Positions 9,270 through 17,324 of a DNA stretch of 50,153 nt are shown here, in pieces. The first letter of the stretch is position 1. Each line of letters opens with the position of its first letter. Source of the stretch: Sphingobium sp. V4 (GTDB lineage Bacteria; Pseudomonadota; Alphaproteobacteria; Sphingomonadales; Sphingomonadaceae). Made by a program: the position numbers and the translations under genes. The stretch is from positions 1 through 50,153 of the forward strand of contig NZ_CP081004.1 in the NCBI RefSeq assembly GCF_029590555.1, in the 5' to 3' direction. The notes below the pieces were generated by a model, which saw only the letters and a program-made list of their open reading frames with translations, made no database searches and was not told the DNA's origin.

Positions 9270-11163
9270 CAGGCTCGCACTGGCCCTCGTCCTCCTTCCG
9301 ATCACGCTCCTGCTGATCGGCCTGCTGACCGGCACGGTGGCGTGGTTCTTCCTTAAGATGCCCGCCGCGGCTTATGATCCGCTCACGCTCCCCGGCTTCT
9401 TCTGGTATTACCGGCATGATCCTGTCGTGACCGAAGCGCTTTGGCGAGGCGCGGTCATAGGCGTGCCGTTGCCGGTGTTGCTCATGGCGATCGTCCTGCG
9501 GCCGAAAAAGAACCTTCACGGTGAAGCTCGTTTCGCGCGCGAAGGTGAAATCCGCAAGGCGGGCCTTCGCGCGAAAAAGGGCATTGTGCTCGGCCGCTTC
9601 CGCAATGGCTTTTTCCGCAACGGCTTTCTCATGGTGGGTAAGATGGAGCATGTATTGCTCGAAGCCCCTACCGGATCGGGCAAGGGCGTCGGCATCGTCA
9701 TTCCCAATCTGTTGCAATGGCCGGATTCGGTTGTCGTGCTCGATATTAAGCGTGAGAACTACGAAATCACGGCGGGTTTCCGCCGCAAAGGCGGCCAAAA
9801 GGTTGTCCTGTTCAACCCTACGGACAGGGAAGGCCGCACGGCCCGCTACAACCCGCTCAGCTACATCAACAGGTCCGACCCGATTGAGGTCCTGGTCGAA
9901 TTGCAGAAGATCGCCACGATGCTCTTCGTGCCTCCGGAAAAGGGCGAGGCGTTCTGGACGGAATCAGCCCGCACGGCATTTGTCGGCATTGCATCGTGGA
10001 TCGCGGCCAAGCCTGAACGTCCCTTCTCGTTTGGCGAGATCTACCGGACCATCACGATGCCAGGGATGAAGGCATTCTTCGCCAAGGAAGCCGGCGATGG
10101 TGCGCTATCGGAAGGGTGCCGCGCTGCGTTGAGCGATTTTACGTCCAGCGCTGACAACACATTCACCGGCATTATCCAGACCGTCACCTCCAAGCTCAAT
10201 CTCTGGATCAATCCGATTGTCGATCGCGCGACTGCCGAAAGCGACTTTTCCCTGACGGACCTTCGCCGCATCCCGACCTCGATCTATCTCGGCGTTTCGC
10301 CGGATGAACTCGATAGGGTCGCGCCGCTCTACAATCTGTTTTTCCAACAGCTGATCGACCTCAACACGCGGCAACTGCCCGACGATAGCGAAAAGCTGTC
10401 CGTGCTGCTCATTCTGGACGAATTTGCGCGGCTCGGCCGCGCCCAGGTCATTGCAAATGCGTTCTCCTATGTGCGCGGCTATGGGCTTCGTCTGCTTCCC
10501 GTCATCCAGTCACGCTCCCAGCTGCGAAATGTCTATGGGGAGCATGGCGCGGACGAAATCGTATCAAACTGCGGGGTCGAAATTGCCTTCACGCCCAAGG
10601 AACTGCGGGTCGCAAAGGAACTGTCCGAACGCCTCGGTTATCTCGGTCAGGATGCGGAAAGCCGGTCCCTGACGATACATGGATTGCTCGCCAATCGAAG
10701 CAAGACAATCTCCGAACAGCGGCGCGCACTGATGCTCCCTCAAGAGCTGATGCAGCTGCCCGAAGACGATATTCTCGTCATCCGGGGCGGTATCCCCGTC
10801 ATTCGCGGGAAGAAAATTCGCTACTTCAAGGATGCCGTGTTCCGCTCGCGCTTGACGCCTGCGCCGAAAGTGCCGGCGCTGCCCAAGCCGATCGCCCCGA
10901 TCGCGACCATCGATGATCTGAGCGATGAAGAGCTGGCGGCTTTCAACGATTATTCCGCACTGGCCGATGACCAGGTGCAGGACATTCCCGAAGACGTTCT
11001 CGCCCTCGATCGCGACATGCCGAACCTGACAGTGAAGGACGGCAGCATGGCTTTCGATGAAATCGACTTCGACGACATTATTGGTCCCGACCCGACAAAA
11101 GAGGAGTGGGAAGGCCAGCGCCGGGATCTAGTTCTAAGTGAAGGAGAAGAATATGGCCGATGA
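9247..11163 (+). CDS. virD4: VirD4 coupling protein (T4CP)
   Basis: Membrane-anchored ATPase that brings the relaxase-DNA complex to the secretion channel. The TTG at 9247 is chosen because GGAGA lies six bases upstream and no better start precedes the N-terminal helix (LALALVLLPITLLLIGLLTG). A second helix follows (VIGVPLPVLLMAIVL). Walker A is EAPTGSGKGVGIVIPNL and Walker B is VLLILDEFARLGR. Of 638 residues, the last ~110 are acidic and variable. It overlaps virB11 by 23 bp and the next gene by 11 bp. Confidence 0.94.
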   Translation: MIQKTGSNRLALALVLLPITLLLIGLLTGTVAWFFLKMPAAAYDPLTLPGFFWYYRHDPVVTEALWRGAVIGVPLPVLLMAIVLRPKKNLHGEARFAREGEIRKAGLRAKKGIVLGRFRNGFFRNGFLMVGKMEHVLLEAPTGSGKGVGIVIPNLLQWPDSVVVLDIKRENYEITAGFRRKGGQKVVLFNPTDREGRTARYNPLSYINRSDPIEVLVELQKIATMLFVPPEKGEAFWTESARTAFVGIASWIAAKPERPFSFGEIYRTITMPGMKAFFAKEAGDGALSEGCRAALSDFTSSADNTFTGIIQTVTSKLNLWINPIVDRATAESDFSLTDLRRIPTSIYLGVSPDELDRVAPLYNLFFQQLIDLNTRQLPDDSEKLSVLLILDEFARLGRAQVIANAFSYVRGYGLRLLPVIQSRSQLRNVYGEHGADEIVSNCGVEIAFTPKELRVAKELSERLGYLGQDAESRSLTIHGLLANRSKTISEQRRALMLPQELMQLPEDDILVIRGGIPVIRGKKIRYFKDAVFRSRLTPAPKVPALPKPIAPIATIDDLSDEELAAFNDYSALADDQVQDIPEDVLALDRDMPNLTVKDGSMAFDEIDFDDIIGPDPTKEEWEGQRRDLVLSEGEEYGR

Positions 11164-12331
11164 TGACACAAGCCAGCGCGGTGCATCTGAGCCACGCCCT
11201 TTCGAAGTTCGCGGCGGACCGGGGAACAGCAAACAGTCGTTCGCTACTCTTCCCGATGCGATGCAGGCTTACGTCAAGGCGGACAATGGCGATCATTCGC
11301 TGACGATGCAGAAAGGTGGCAAAACTGCTTGGCTAGCATCCACGGACTGGCAGAACGATGGCTCAACGCCGGTGGGGCAATACTTAAGCCCTGCTATTAG
11401 GGACTATCATAGCGCCGTAAAACGCGGGGCGCCTGCCGCTGAATTGGAGCCCCGCGAGCGCGCCGCGCTGGCCGATGTTGAGGCTTGGCCTCGGACGGTA
11501 AAGCGCGAAGCGGCACCATCGGCCCCGGCCGACAAGGCGCTGAATATTGTTGAGGGCGAACGGTCGAAGGCGGAAAAATCAGAGCCTGCGCCCTCCCGCG
11601 CCGACGCTCCGTCGAAGACGGCGAACCAAGACAAGAAGGTCGAGGATACAACCTTGGCCCTTCCGGCGCAGATCGAACGCAAATATCTGCGCGTAGGCGA
11701 CGATCTGTTTCGGAGCGGCCGCGATGAAAAGCCCGATATGTCGATCAAGGGACAAGATGGCATTCGGATCAACAAGGACCATGCGATTGGCGATGCGGTC
11801 GCCATTGCGAAGCATAATGGCTGGCAGTCGATCCGTGTTCATGGCAGCGATGATTTCAAGAAGGCGGTCTATCTGGAAGCCGCCCGCGCCGGTGTCGCCG
11901 TCAAAGACTTCGAGCCTTCTCCCCAGCTGAAGCTTGAGGGAGAAAGACTGGCGGCGCGTGACAAGGCGCGCGAAGCTCAAGACCCTACGAAAAGAGCGAG
12001 CATGGCAAAGCAAGACCCTACCGAGTCTCGCGCAGCGGCCGAGCAATTCCGCCGTAACTCCCACCGCGAGAATGCGACCGATCCGCAATTCAAGGCCGCG
12101 CAGTCGCACGTCCTGGCGGCCTCAATCGAAGCTAAAACGCGCTTTCCCAAAAAGGAGGATCAGGCGCGCTACATCGAGAACGCGAAGGAAACGGTGGCCA
12201 AGCGGATTGAGAACGGCGGACCGATTCCTGCGGCCCGTTTCGAGCAACAGCGCCAGAACGAGGCTACCCGCATAGCGCGCGAGGATTTGACGCTTCGCCA
12301 GCAGGAGCGGAAGCCGTCCCGCTCGCGCTAA
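11153..12331 (+). CDS. LPD7-domain protein coupled to virD4
   Basis: The start ATG at 11153 has AAGGAG and lies inside the last codons of virD4. Residues about 180-270 (IERKYLRVGDDLFRSGR ... AIAKHNGWQSIRVHGSDDFKKAVYLEA) fit the LPD7 domain found in TraI-type relaxases and other large conjugative proteins. The rest is charged and low-complexity, and the last ~130 residues look alpha-helical. No catalytic motif is seen. Its operon position suggests a role in DNA transfer or an exported passenger; that is inference. Length 392. Confidence 0.7.
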   Translation: MADDDTSQRGASEPRPFEVRGGPGNSKQSFATLPDAMQAYVKADNGDHSLTMQKGGKTAWLASTDWQNDGSTPVGQYLSPAIRDYHSAVKRGAPAAELEPRERAALADVEAWPRTVKREAAPSAPADKALNIVEGERSKAEKSEPAPSRADAPSKTANQDKKVEDTTLALPAQIERKYLRVGDDLFRSGRDEKPDMSIKGQDGIRINKDHAIGDAVAIAKHNGWQSIRVHGSDDFKKAVYLEAARAGVAVKDFEPSPQLKLEGERLAARDKAREAQDPTKRASMAKQDPTESRAAAEQFRRNSHRENATDPQFKAAQSHVLAASIEAKTRFPKKEDQARYIENAKETVAKRIENGGPIPAARFEQQRQNEATRIAREDLTLRQQERKPSRSR

Positions 12332-12370
12332 GTGCATGGCACATGCCTTTTGGAAACAGGAAACCGCACG

Positions 12371-12820
12371 ATGAACATTCCCCGGTCTGATCCGGTGCCA
12401 TCGAGAGGCGTGTCCGATCTCGATCGTCACATTGAAACCTTGCTTCGCGTGATTCATTCCAGAAACCTCGCTTGGTCTGATCTAAGCGAAGTGGGTAAAC
12501 AGGTGGAACGCCCTCTGACGGACGTTGAGCAATTGCTTACAAATGTGGGCGACGACGCCCATGAAATCACCCTTGCTACCGAGACGATCATAACAGCTCT
12601 CAAGCTGCAACGTGATGCGCTCGCGATCCAAAGCTCTCGCCGTAGAACACGCTTCGGCTCGATGCTTCTGCTCTTGATCCCCGTGTTCTTCGTAGGTTTG
12701 ATGATTGGCACATCATACGGGATAGATGAAGGTCGGGCGCGGGAGCGTGAAGCCTTAAAGTATCCGGTCCTACCCCAGCTGTCCGTAGATCGTGACAGGC
12801 TCAAAACTGACGGAAGGTAG
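12371..12820 (+). CDS. Single-helix membrane protein ending the T4SS operon
   Basis: Unrecognised 149-residue protein. Residues 1-95 are soluble and probably helical (SDLDRHIETLLRVIHSRN, VEQLLTNVGDDAHEITLATE). One membrane helix follows (SMLLLLIPVFFVGLMIGTSYG), then a short charged tail. The ATG at 12371 follows AGGAAA. It is the last gene in the tra direction, directly before palindrome site 2. Confidence 0.7.
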   Translation: MNIPRSDPVPSRGVSDLDRHIETLLRVIHSRNLAWSDLSEVGKQVERPLTDVEQLLTNVGDDAHEITLATETIITALKLQRDALAIQSSRRRTRFGSMLLLLIPVFFVGLMIGTSYGIDEGRAREREALKYPVLPQLSVDRDRLKTDGR

Positions 12821-12823
12821 AGC

Positions 12824-12839
12824 GGTGGCAGCTGCCACC
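12824..12839. repeat. 16-bp palindrome, site 2
   Basis: Perfect GGTGGCAGCTGCCACC, extended to a 22-bp perfect palindrome (12821-12842). It lies right at the stop of the last tra-operon gene; no T-run follows, so it is not a normal terminator. Confidence 0.93.
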
Positions 12840-12996
12840 GCTTGCGATCTCTTGATGGGCTATGGCTTCATGAGGCACGATGAAGAAATCTGACAGGGCA
12901 AAGAAACATACCGCCAAGGTAATCGAGGCGGCTGCACGCGCCCATGAAGCTCTCGACTATTTCAGCGGCAACGTCACAAATCCGTTCGATGAGCTA

Positions 12997-14158
12997 ATAC
13001 CAAGTCTCGTTGAGGCGGACTCATGGGATTCCCATCGGCGCATTTTTCTGATTCACCATCACGAACAGCAGGAGGTTCGCGATGGCTGCGTCGATCGGCG
13101 TTCGTGGGGATTATTCGGCGTCGGACTTGCGGAGTCTGGCGCGCCGCTGTGGTGATGCCGAGCAGGTCCGGCGATTGTTGGCTATGGCCTCGATCCTCGA
13201 TGGCGGCAGTCGTGGCGAGGCGGCCAAGATCGGTGGTGTGACGCTGCAAATCGTGCGGGATTGGGTGATCCGCTACAATGCGGCAGGTCCGGATGGGCTC
13301 AAGTCCCGCAAGGCGCCTGGCAAGCCGCCGATCCTGAACGACGCCCAGCGTCAGGCACTGGCCGCGCAGGTGGAAGCCGGTCCCATTCCGGCAGCGCATG
13401 GCGTGGTTCGCTGGCGGCTGATCGATCTGGCGCAATGGATCTGGGACGAGTTCGGCCTGTCGATTTCCAAGCAGTCGCTGAGCCGGGAGATGCGCGCCCT
13501 GGGCTTCCGCAAGCTCTCGGCTCGCCCGCGCCACAATGGTCAGAAGGCAGACGACATTGCCGATTTTAAAAAAGCTTCGCCTCCCGCCTGGCAGGAATCA
13601 CACGATCCTTGCCCAAGGGAACACCGGTAGAACTGTGGTGGCAGGATGAGGCGCGGATCGGCCAGCAGACCAAGCTGACCCGGCGATGGGCCGCACGCGG
13701 CACACGGCCTTCTGCCCCCAGGGATCAGCGCCGATCCTCGGCGTGGATCTTCGGTGCGATCTGCCCCGCTGAAGGCAAGGCCGCCGGGATCGTCATGCCG
13801 GCGTGCAACTCTGAAGCCATGGGCATGCACCTCGAGGAGATCGCGTTCCATGTCGCTCCGGGCGCTCACGCCGTGGTCATTCTCGACCAAGCCGGATGGC
13901 ACGGCTCCAACGAACTGGTCGTTCCGCCCAACATAACCCTGATGCCGCTTCCGCCCCGCTGCCCCGAGCTCAATCCAGTCGAAAACGTCTGGCAGTTCAT
14001 GCGCGACAACTGGCTATCGAACCGCATCTTCAAATCCTACGACGACATCGTCGATCACTGCTGCTTCGCATGGAACAGACTCGTCGATCAGCCTTGGCGC
14101 ATCATGTCCATCGGATTGCGCCAGTGGGCACATGGGTTCTGATCAATGGGATTTGGTA
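12997..14158 (+). mobile_element. IS630-family insertion sequence
   Basis: A 1.16-kb element inserted at a TA dinucleotide inside the small gene. The ends carry near-inverted TACCAA motifs (ATACCAAGTC on the left, GGATTTGGTA on the right). It contains one transposase split over two frames. Confidence 0.88.
13082..14142 (+). CDS. tnpA: IS630-family transposase, two frames joined at an A6 run
   Basis: DDE transposase. The ATG at 13082 has AGGAGG. The first frame (to 13630) holds the HTH region (GGSRGEAAKIGGVTLQIVRDW). The catalytic part is in the -1 frame: first Asp in WWQDEARIG, second in VVILDQAGWH, Glu in CPELNPVENVW. Joining at TTTTAAAAAAG (13564-13574) by a -1 shift gives ADFKKSFASRLAGITRSLPKG and a 353-residue protein of normal family length. 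Programmed slippage is known in this family, so it may be active. Confidence 0.85.
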
Positions 14159-14281
14159 TAACATGGCCCAGCATTGCCGAAGGTTATCTTCTAGTCGCGC
14201 AGAAGGCGGTATCAGACGCCTTGGTCGCTTTGGAACGTGCAAACAGCGTTGGTTGGACCAAGCACGGCAAGTAGGCGTCAC

Positions 14282-14354
14282 GGCTCTGTTGCAAAGATTG
14301 GCGGCAGTCAGAGGTAGGCTGTCGCTCTGCGCCGATCAGGCGGCTGCTGCGAAA
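14282..14354. repeat. 73-bp fragment of an IS6100 end
   Basis: Identical to the first 73 bases of the full IS6100 that follows, starting with GGCTCTGTTGCAAA. It is the relic of an earlier IS6100 into which, or beside which, the present copy arrived. Confidence 0.95.
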
Positions 14355-15234
14355 GGCTCTGTTGCAAAGATTGGCGGCAGTCAGAGGTAGGCTGTCGCTC
14401 TGCGCCGATCAGGCGGCTGCTGCGAAATGGTGGTTGAGCATGCCCATGGCCTCCGTCAGCGCCGAGGGCCCAATGCCAAAAGCTCTCTCCACAAGGCGCA
14501 CCTCGCCCCTGATGCCGGGCTGCAGGCACCAGGGGCGAGCCTGTCCTTTGCGCAGGGCTCGCATGACTTCGAATCCCTTGATCGTGGCATAGGCCGTGGG
14601 GATCGATTTGAAACCGCGCACCGGCTTGATCAGTATCTTGAGCTTTCCGTGATCGGCCTCGATCACGTTATTGAGATACTTCACCTGCCGGTGGGCCGTC
14701 TCCCGGTCCAGCTTTCCTTCGCGCTTCAATTCGGTGATCGCTGCACCATAGCTCGGCGCTTTGTCGGTATTGAGCGTGGCAGGCTTTTCCCAGTGCTTCA
14801 GGCCTCGCAGGGCCTTGCCCAGGAACCGCTTCGCTGCCTTGGCGCTGCGGGTCGGCGACAGGTAGAAATCGATCGTGTCGCCCCGCTTGTCGACTGCCCG
14901 GTACAGGTAGGTCCACTTGCCCCGCACCTTGACGTAGGTTTCATCCAGGCGCCAGCTCGGATCAAAGCCACGCCGCCAGAACCAGCGCAGCCGCTTCTCC
15001 ATCTCCGGGGCGTAGCACTGGACCCAGCGATAGATCGTCGTATGGTCGACCGAAATGCCGCGTTCCGCCAGCATTTCCTCAAGGTCGCGATAGCTGATCG
15101 GATAGCGACAATACCAGCGCACCGCCCACAGGATCACATCACCCTGGAAATGGCGCCACTTGAAATCCGTCATCGTTCCGTCCGTCCAATCTCCGCCAAG
15201 CATGCTCAAGCTTCACGATTTTTGCAACAGAGCC
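14355..15234 (-). mobile_element. IS6100, copy 1
   Basis: Exactly 880 bp, bounded by the 14-bp inverted repeats GGCTCTGTTGCAAA and TTTGCAACAGAGCC, with one transposase gene on the minus strand. The 8-bp flanks do not match, so it has not kept a simple target duplication. Confidence 0.97.
14409..15203 (-). CDS. tnpA: IS6100 transposase (IS6 family)
   Basis: 264-residue DDE transposase for replicative IS6-type transposition. It shows the N-terminal HTH (YRDLEEMLAERGISVDHTTIYRWVQ), DETYVKVRGKWTYLYRAVD with the first catalytic Asp, and LNTDKAPSYGAAI and NNVIEADHGKLK with the others. The ATG at 15203 gives the usual 264 residues; an internal ATG at 15173 would give 254. Confidence 0.97.
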   Translation of the reverse strand: MLGGDWTDGTMTDFKWRHFQGDVILWAVRWYCRYPISYRDLEEMLAERGISVDHTTIYRWVQCYAPEMEKRLRWFWRRGFDPSWRLDETYVKVRGKWTYLYRAVDKRGDTIDFYLSPTRSAKAAKRFLGKALRGLKHWEKPATLNTDKAPSYGAAITELKREGKLDRETAHRQVKYLNNVIEADHGKLKILIKPVRGFKSIPTAYATIKGFEVMRALRKGQARPWCLQPGIRGEVRLVERAFGIGPSALTEAMGMLNHHFAAAA

Positions 15235-15237
15235 AAC

Positions 15238-16080
15238 TCACGAACCGCTGAGCGCCGCGTCACCGCGCTGCTGCGCCAGCCAGTCGCGCGGGGCGCAGCC
15301 CATGCGCACGCGGAAGGCGCGCGCCAGAGCGTTCGGGCTGCCGTAGCCGACGCGGTCGGCCACCACCGCCACCGGCCGCCCCTGCTTGAGCAGGGTGCAA
15401 CTGACGTTCATCCGCCAGTCGGCCAGATAGTCGCCCGGCGTGACGCCCACCGCGTCCTTGAACGCGGCGGCGAAGCGCGCGCGTGACATGCCCGCCTTCG
15501 CCGCCAGCGCCTCGAGCGACCACGCGGTCTGCGGCGCATCGTGCATGGCGGTTATGGCGCGCGCGAGTTTCGGGTCGGCCAGGCCCGCCAGCAGTCCGGT
15601 GGCGCCAAGCCGCCCATCCATCAGATAACGCAGCAACTGGATCAGTAGCAACTCGCACAAGCGGTCGATGGCGGCCTGCCGACCGCACTGGTCGCGCTCG
15701 GCTTCGGCAAACAGCAACTCTAGCGTCGGCCCGAGGCCGGGCAAGTCCGCCAACGGAATCAGCAGCATCGACGGCAAGGCCATGGCCAACGGATTGCCCG
15801 TCGAAGCGCCCAGGTCGACCTCCGCACACAACAGCTCAGCGGTATCGCCGGGGGCGGCGACAAAACGATGCGACGCCACGCGCGGATAAAACAGCAGGCT
15901 CGGCTCGGTAACCAGCAGATCTTCATGCACGGGCGAACGCGCCGTAATCGGGCCGCGCCGCACCAGATGGATATAGCCATGCGGCGCCGCGTAATGATGC
16001 TGCCTACAGAAGGCGCCGCTGTGAAAAACGCGCGCCGAAAGCGAGTAGTGCCGGAGCAAGCCGGCCAGTCGATCCGCCAT
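15238..16080 (-). CDS. AraC-family transcriptional regulator
   Basis: 280-residue regulator. The N-terminal cupin-like sensing domain (HHYAAPHGYIHLVRRGPITARSPVHEDLLV) is followed by the two-HTH AraC domain (WSLEALAAKAGMSRARFAAAFKDAVGVTPGDYLADWRM ... VGYGSPNALARAFRVRMG). The ATG at 16080 has GGAGA six bases upstream; longer starts to 16146 lack a ribosome site. The stop lies four bases from the IS6100 edge, so the gene is whole. It is divergent from the AhpD-like gene, which it probably controls. Confidence 0.9.
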   Translation of the reverse strand: MADRLAGLLRHYSLSARVFHSGAFCRQHHYAAPHGYIHLVRRGPITARSPVHEDLLVTEPSLLFYPRVASHRFVAAPGDTAELLCAEVDLGASTGNPLAMALPSMLLIPLADLPGLGPTLELLFAEAERDQCGRQAAIDRLCELLLIQLLRYLMDGRLGATGLLAGLADPKLARAITAMHDAPQTAWSLEALAAKAGMSRARFAAAFKDAVGVTPGDYLADWRMNVSCTLLKQGRPVAVVADRVGYGSPNALARAFRVRMGCAPRDWLAQQRGDAALSGS

Positions 16081-16197
16081 TCCACTCTCCATATAAGACG
16101 ATAGGTTACGTATTTGATACTTTACGTGCCATATCGTACCAAACAAAGGGCTATCATGCCCACGTGCTCTTGCACCTCACCCACTACGGAGATAGAC

Positions 16198-16731
16198 ATG
16201 CCCCAAATCGCCCCCCTGACCATCGACACCGCTGACGCCGCTACCGCTGCCACACTCAAGGCCGTCAAAGCCAAGCTTGGCATGGTGCCGAACCTGTTCG
16301 CCACGCTGGCCCACGCGCCGGCGGCGCTCAATGGCTACCTCGGCTTGTCCGAAACGCTGGGCACCGGCCGCCTGAATGCCTCCCAGCGCGAGATCGTTGC
16401 GCTCGCTGCCGCTCAAGCCAATCGCTGCCAGTATTGCCTGAGCGCACACACCCTGATCGGCAAAGGTGCCGGACTGTCGGCAGAGGCCATCGCCGCGGCC
16501 CGCACCGGCCAGGCGGCCAACGCACTTGACGATGCAATCGCCGGCTTTGCCCGCGCGCTGGTCGAGCAACGCGGCGTGGTGTCGGCCGACGCCATGGCCA
16601 ACTACCGCCGCGCGGGGCTCGACGACGGCCTGATACTGGAAGTGATCGCCAACGTCGCGCTGAACACGCTCACCAACTACACCAACCACATCGCCGACCC
16701 CACGGTGGATTTCCCCGTGGTCGCCGTCTGA
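16198..16731 (+). CDS. AhpD-like carboxymuconolactone decarboxylase-family protein
   Basis: 177-residue protein with the AhpD active-site pattern CQYCLSAHT (Cys-x2-Cys-x3-His) in QREIVALAAAQANRCQYCLSAHTLIGKGAGLS. Family members are alkylhydroperoxidases or related redox proteins. The ATG at 16198 has GGAG and starts MPQIAPLTIDTADAA; the upstream extension is unlikely. It probably forms an operon with the P460 gene, under the divergent AraC regulator. Confidence 0.87.
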   Translation: MPQIAPLTIDTADAATAATLKAVKAKLGMVPNLFATLAHAPAALNGYLGLSETLGTGRLNASQREIVALAAAQANRCQYCLSAHTLIGKGAGLSAEAIAAARTGQAANALDDAIAGFARALVEQRGVVSADAMANYRRAGLDDGLILEVIANVALNTLTNYTNHIADPTVDFPVVAV

Positions 16732-16758
16732 TCTCCATAGGCATATAAGGAGAACACG

Positions 16759-17142
16759 ATGAAAATCGCACTCACCGGCGCTCTGCTCGCCAGCGCCCTC
16801 GTCCTGCCACTGGCCGTCACGGCCGGCGACTTTTCGCCCTATGTGGACAGCCAGGGCGGCATCAGCCGCCCCACAGACTTCCGCACAAACTTCGTCCACC
16901 TGGGCTCATATGCGGTGTTGGACGAAAAATCCGCCTCTCGCGGCTTGCACGATGTGTACACCGAAAAGGCCTCGGCCGAGCACTACCGCAAGACCGGCAA
17001 GTTCTTGGACGGCGCCACGCTGGTGAAAGAGATCCGCAAGCTCGAAACCAGCGCCATGACCACTGGCAACCCTGTGGTCTGGGGTTCCGATGCGGCCGTG
17101 TGGTTCGTGATGGTCAAGGACGCCAAAGGCCGTTTCTGTTGA
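16759..17142 (+). pseudogene. Cytochrome P460-family protein, 3' truncated
   Basis: Periplasmic haem-protein family. A signal peptide (MKIALTGALLASALVLPLAVTA) is followed by the P460 body (DFSPYVDSQGGISRPTDFRTNFVHLGSYAV ... LHDVYTEKASAEHYRKTGKFLDGATLVKEIRK ... VWFVMVKDAKGRF). Reading stops at 127 residues right after KGRF, where the family continues for about 20-30 residues including its C-terminal region. The sequence after 17138 is unrelated, marking a recombination junction. The haem site is probably lost. Confidence 0.83.
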
Positions 17143-17324
17143 TTTCCACTGAGAAGTGACCCGGGTAGGGCGTATATCGGAAATCCTGCTGTCCGCAGCT
17201 TGATCTCCGCGATTGCGGATTAGCCCGCGCGAGACTGCGCAAGAGAACTTCAAAATGATGTGAACGACCTCGCTTGTGGGGCTGCTGGACTGCGGCAGAC
17301 AGGGGCGTCGTCTGGGAGAAGGCT
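17143..17324. other. Junction segment between P460 fragment and porin gene
   Basis: Non-coding. It begins with TGATTTCCACTGAGAAGTGA, which looks like the outer end of a transposable element (possibly IS21-type; weak recollection only). No transposase follows. Confidence 0.35.

Larger units (their letters stand above)
12880..14274 (+). pseudogene. 76-residue small gene, copy 1, interrupted by the IS630 element
   Basis: Codons 1-39 (12880-12996, MKKSDRAKKHTAK ... NPFDEL) and codons 40-76 plus stop (14161-14274, WPSIAEGYLLVAQ ...) would form the same protein as the intact copy at 23424. The break is an insertion at TA, duplicated as TA on the right side (14159-14160). Function is unknown; the intact product is small, soluble and helical. 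The two copies differ by a few bases. Confidence 0.88.

Noticed and set aside
12821..12842. The 16-bp palindromes as transcription terminators.
   Set aside because: No T-run follows them, one lies inside virB10 and one inside parB, and several stand upstream of genes.
14427..15251. Long plus-strand open frames opposite the IS6100 transposase (and at 19472).
   Set aside because: They are antisense shadows of a well-known transposase and are caused by GC-rich codon bias.
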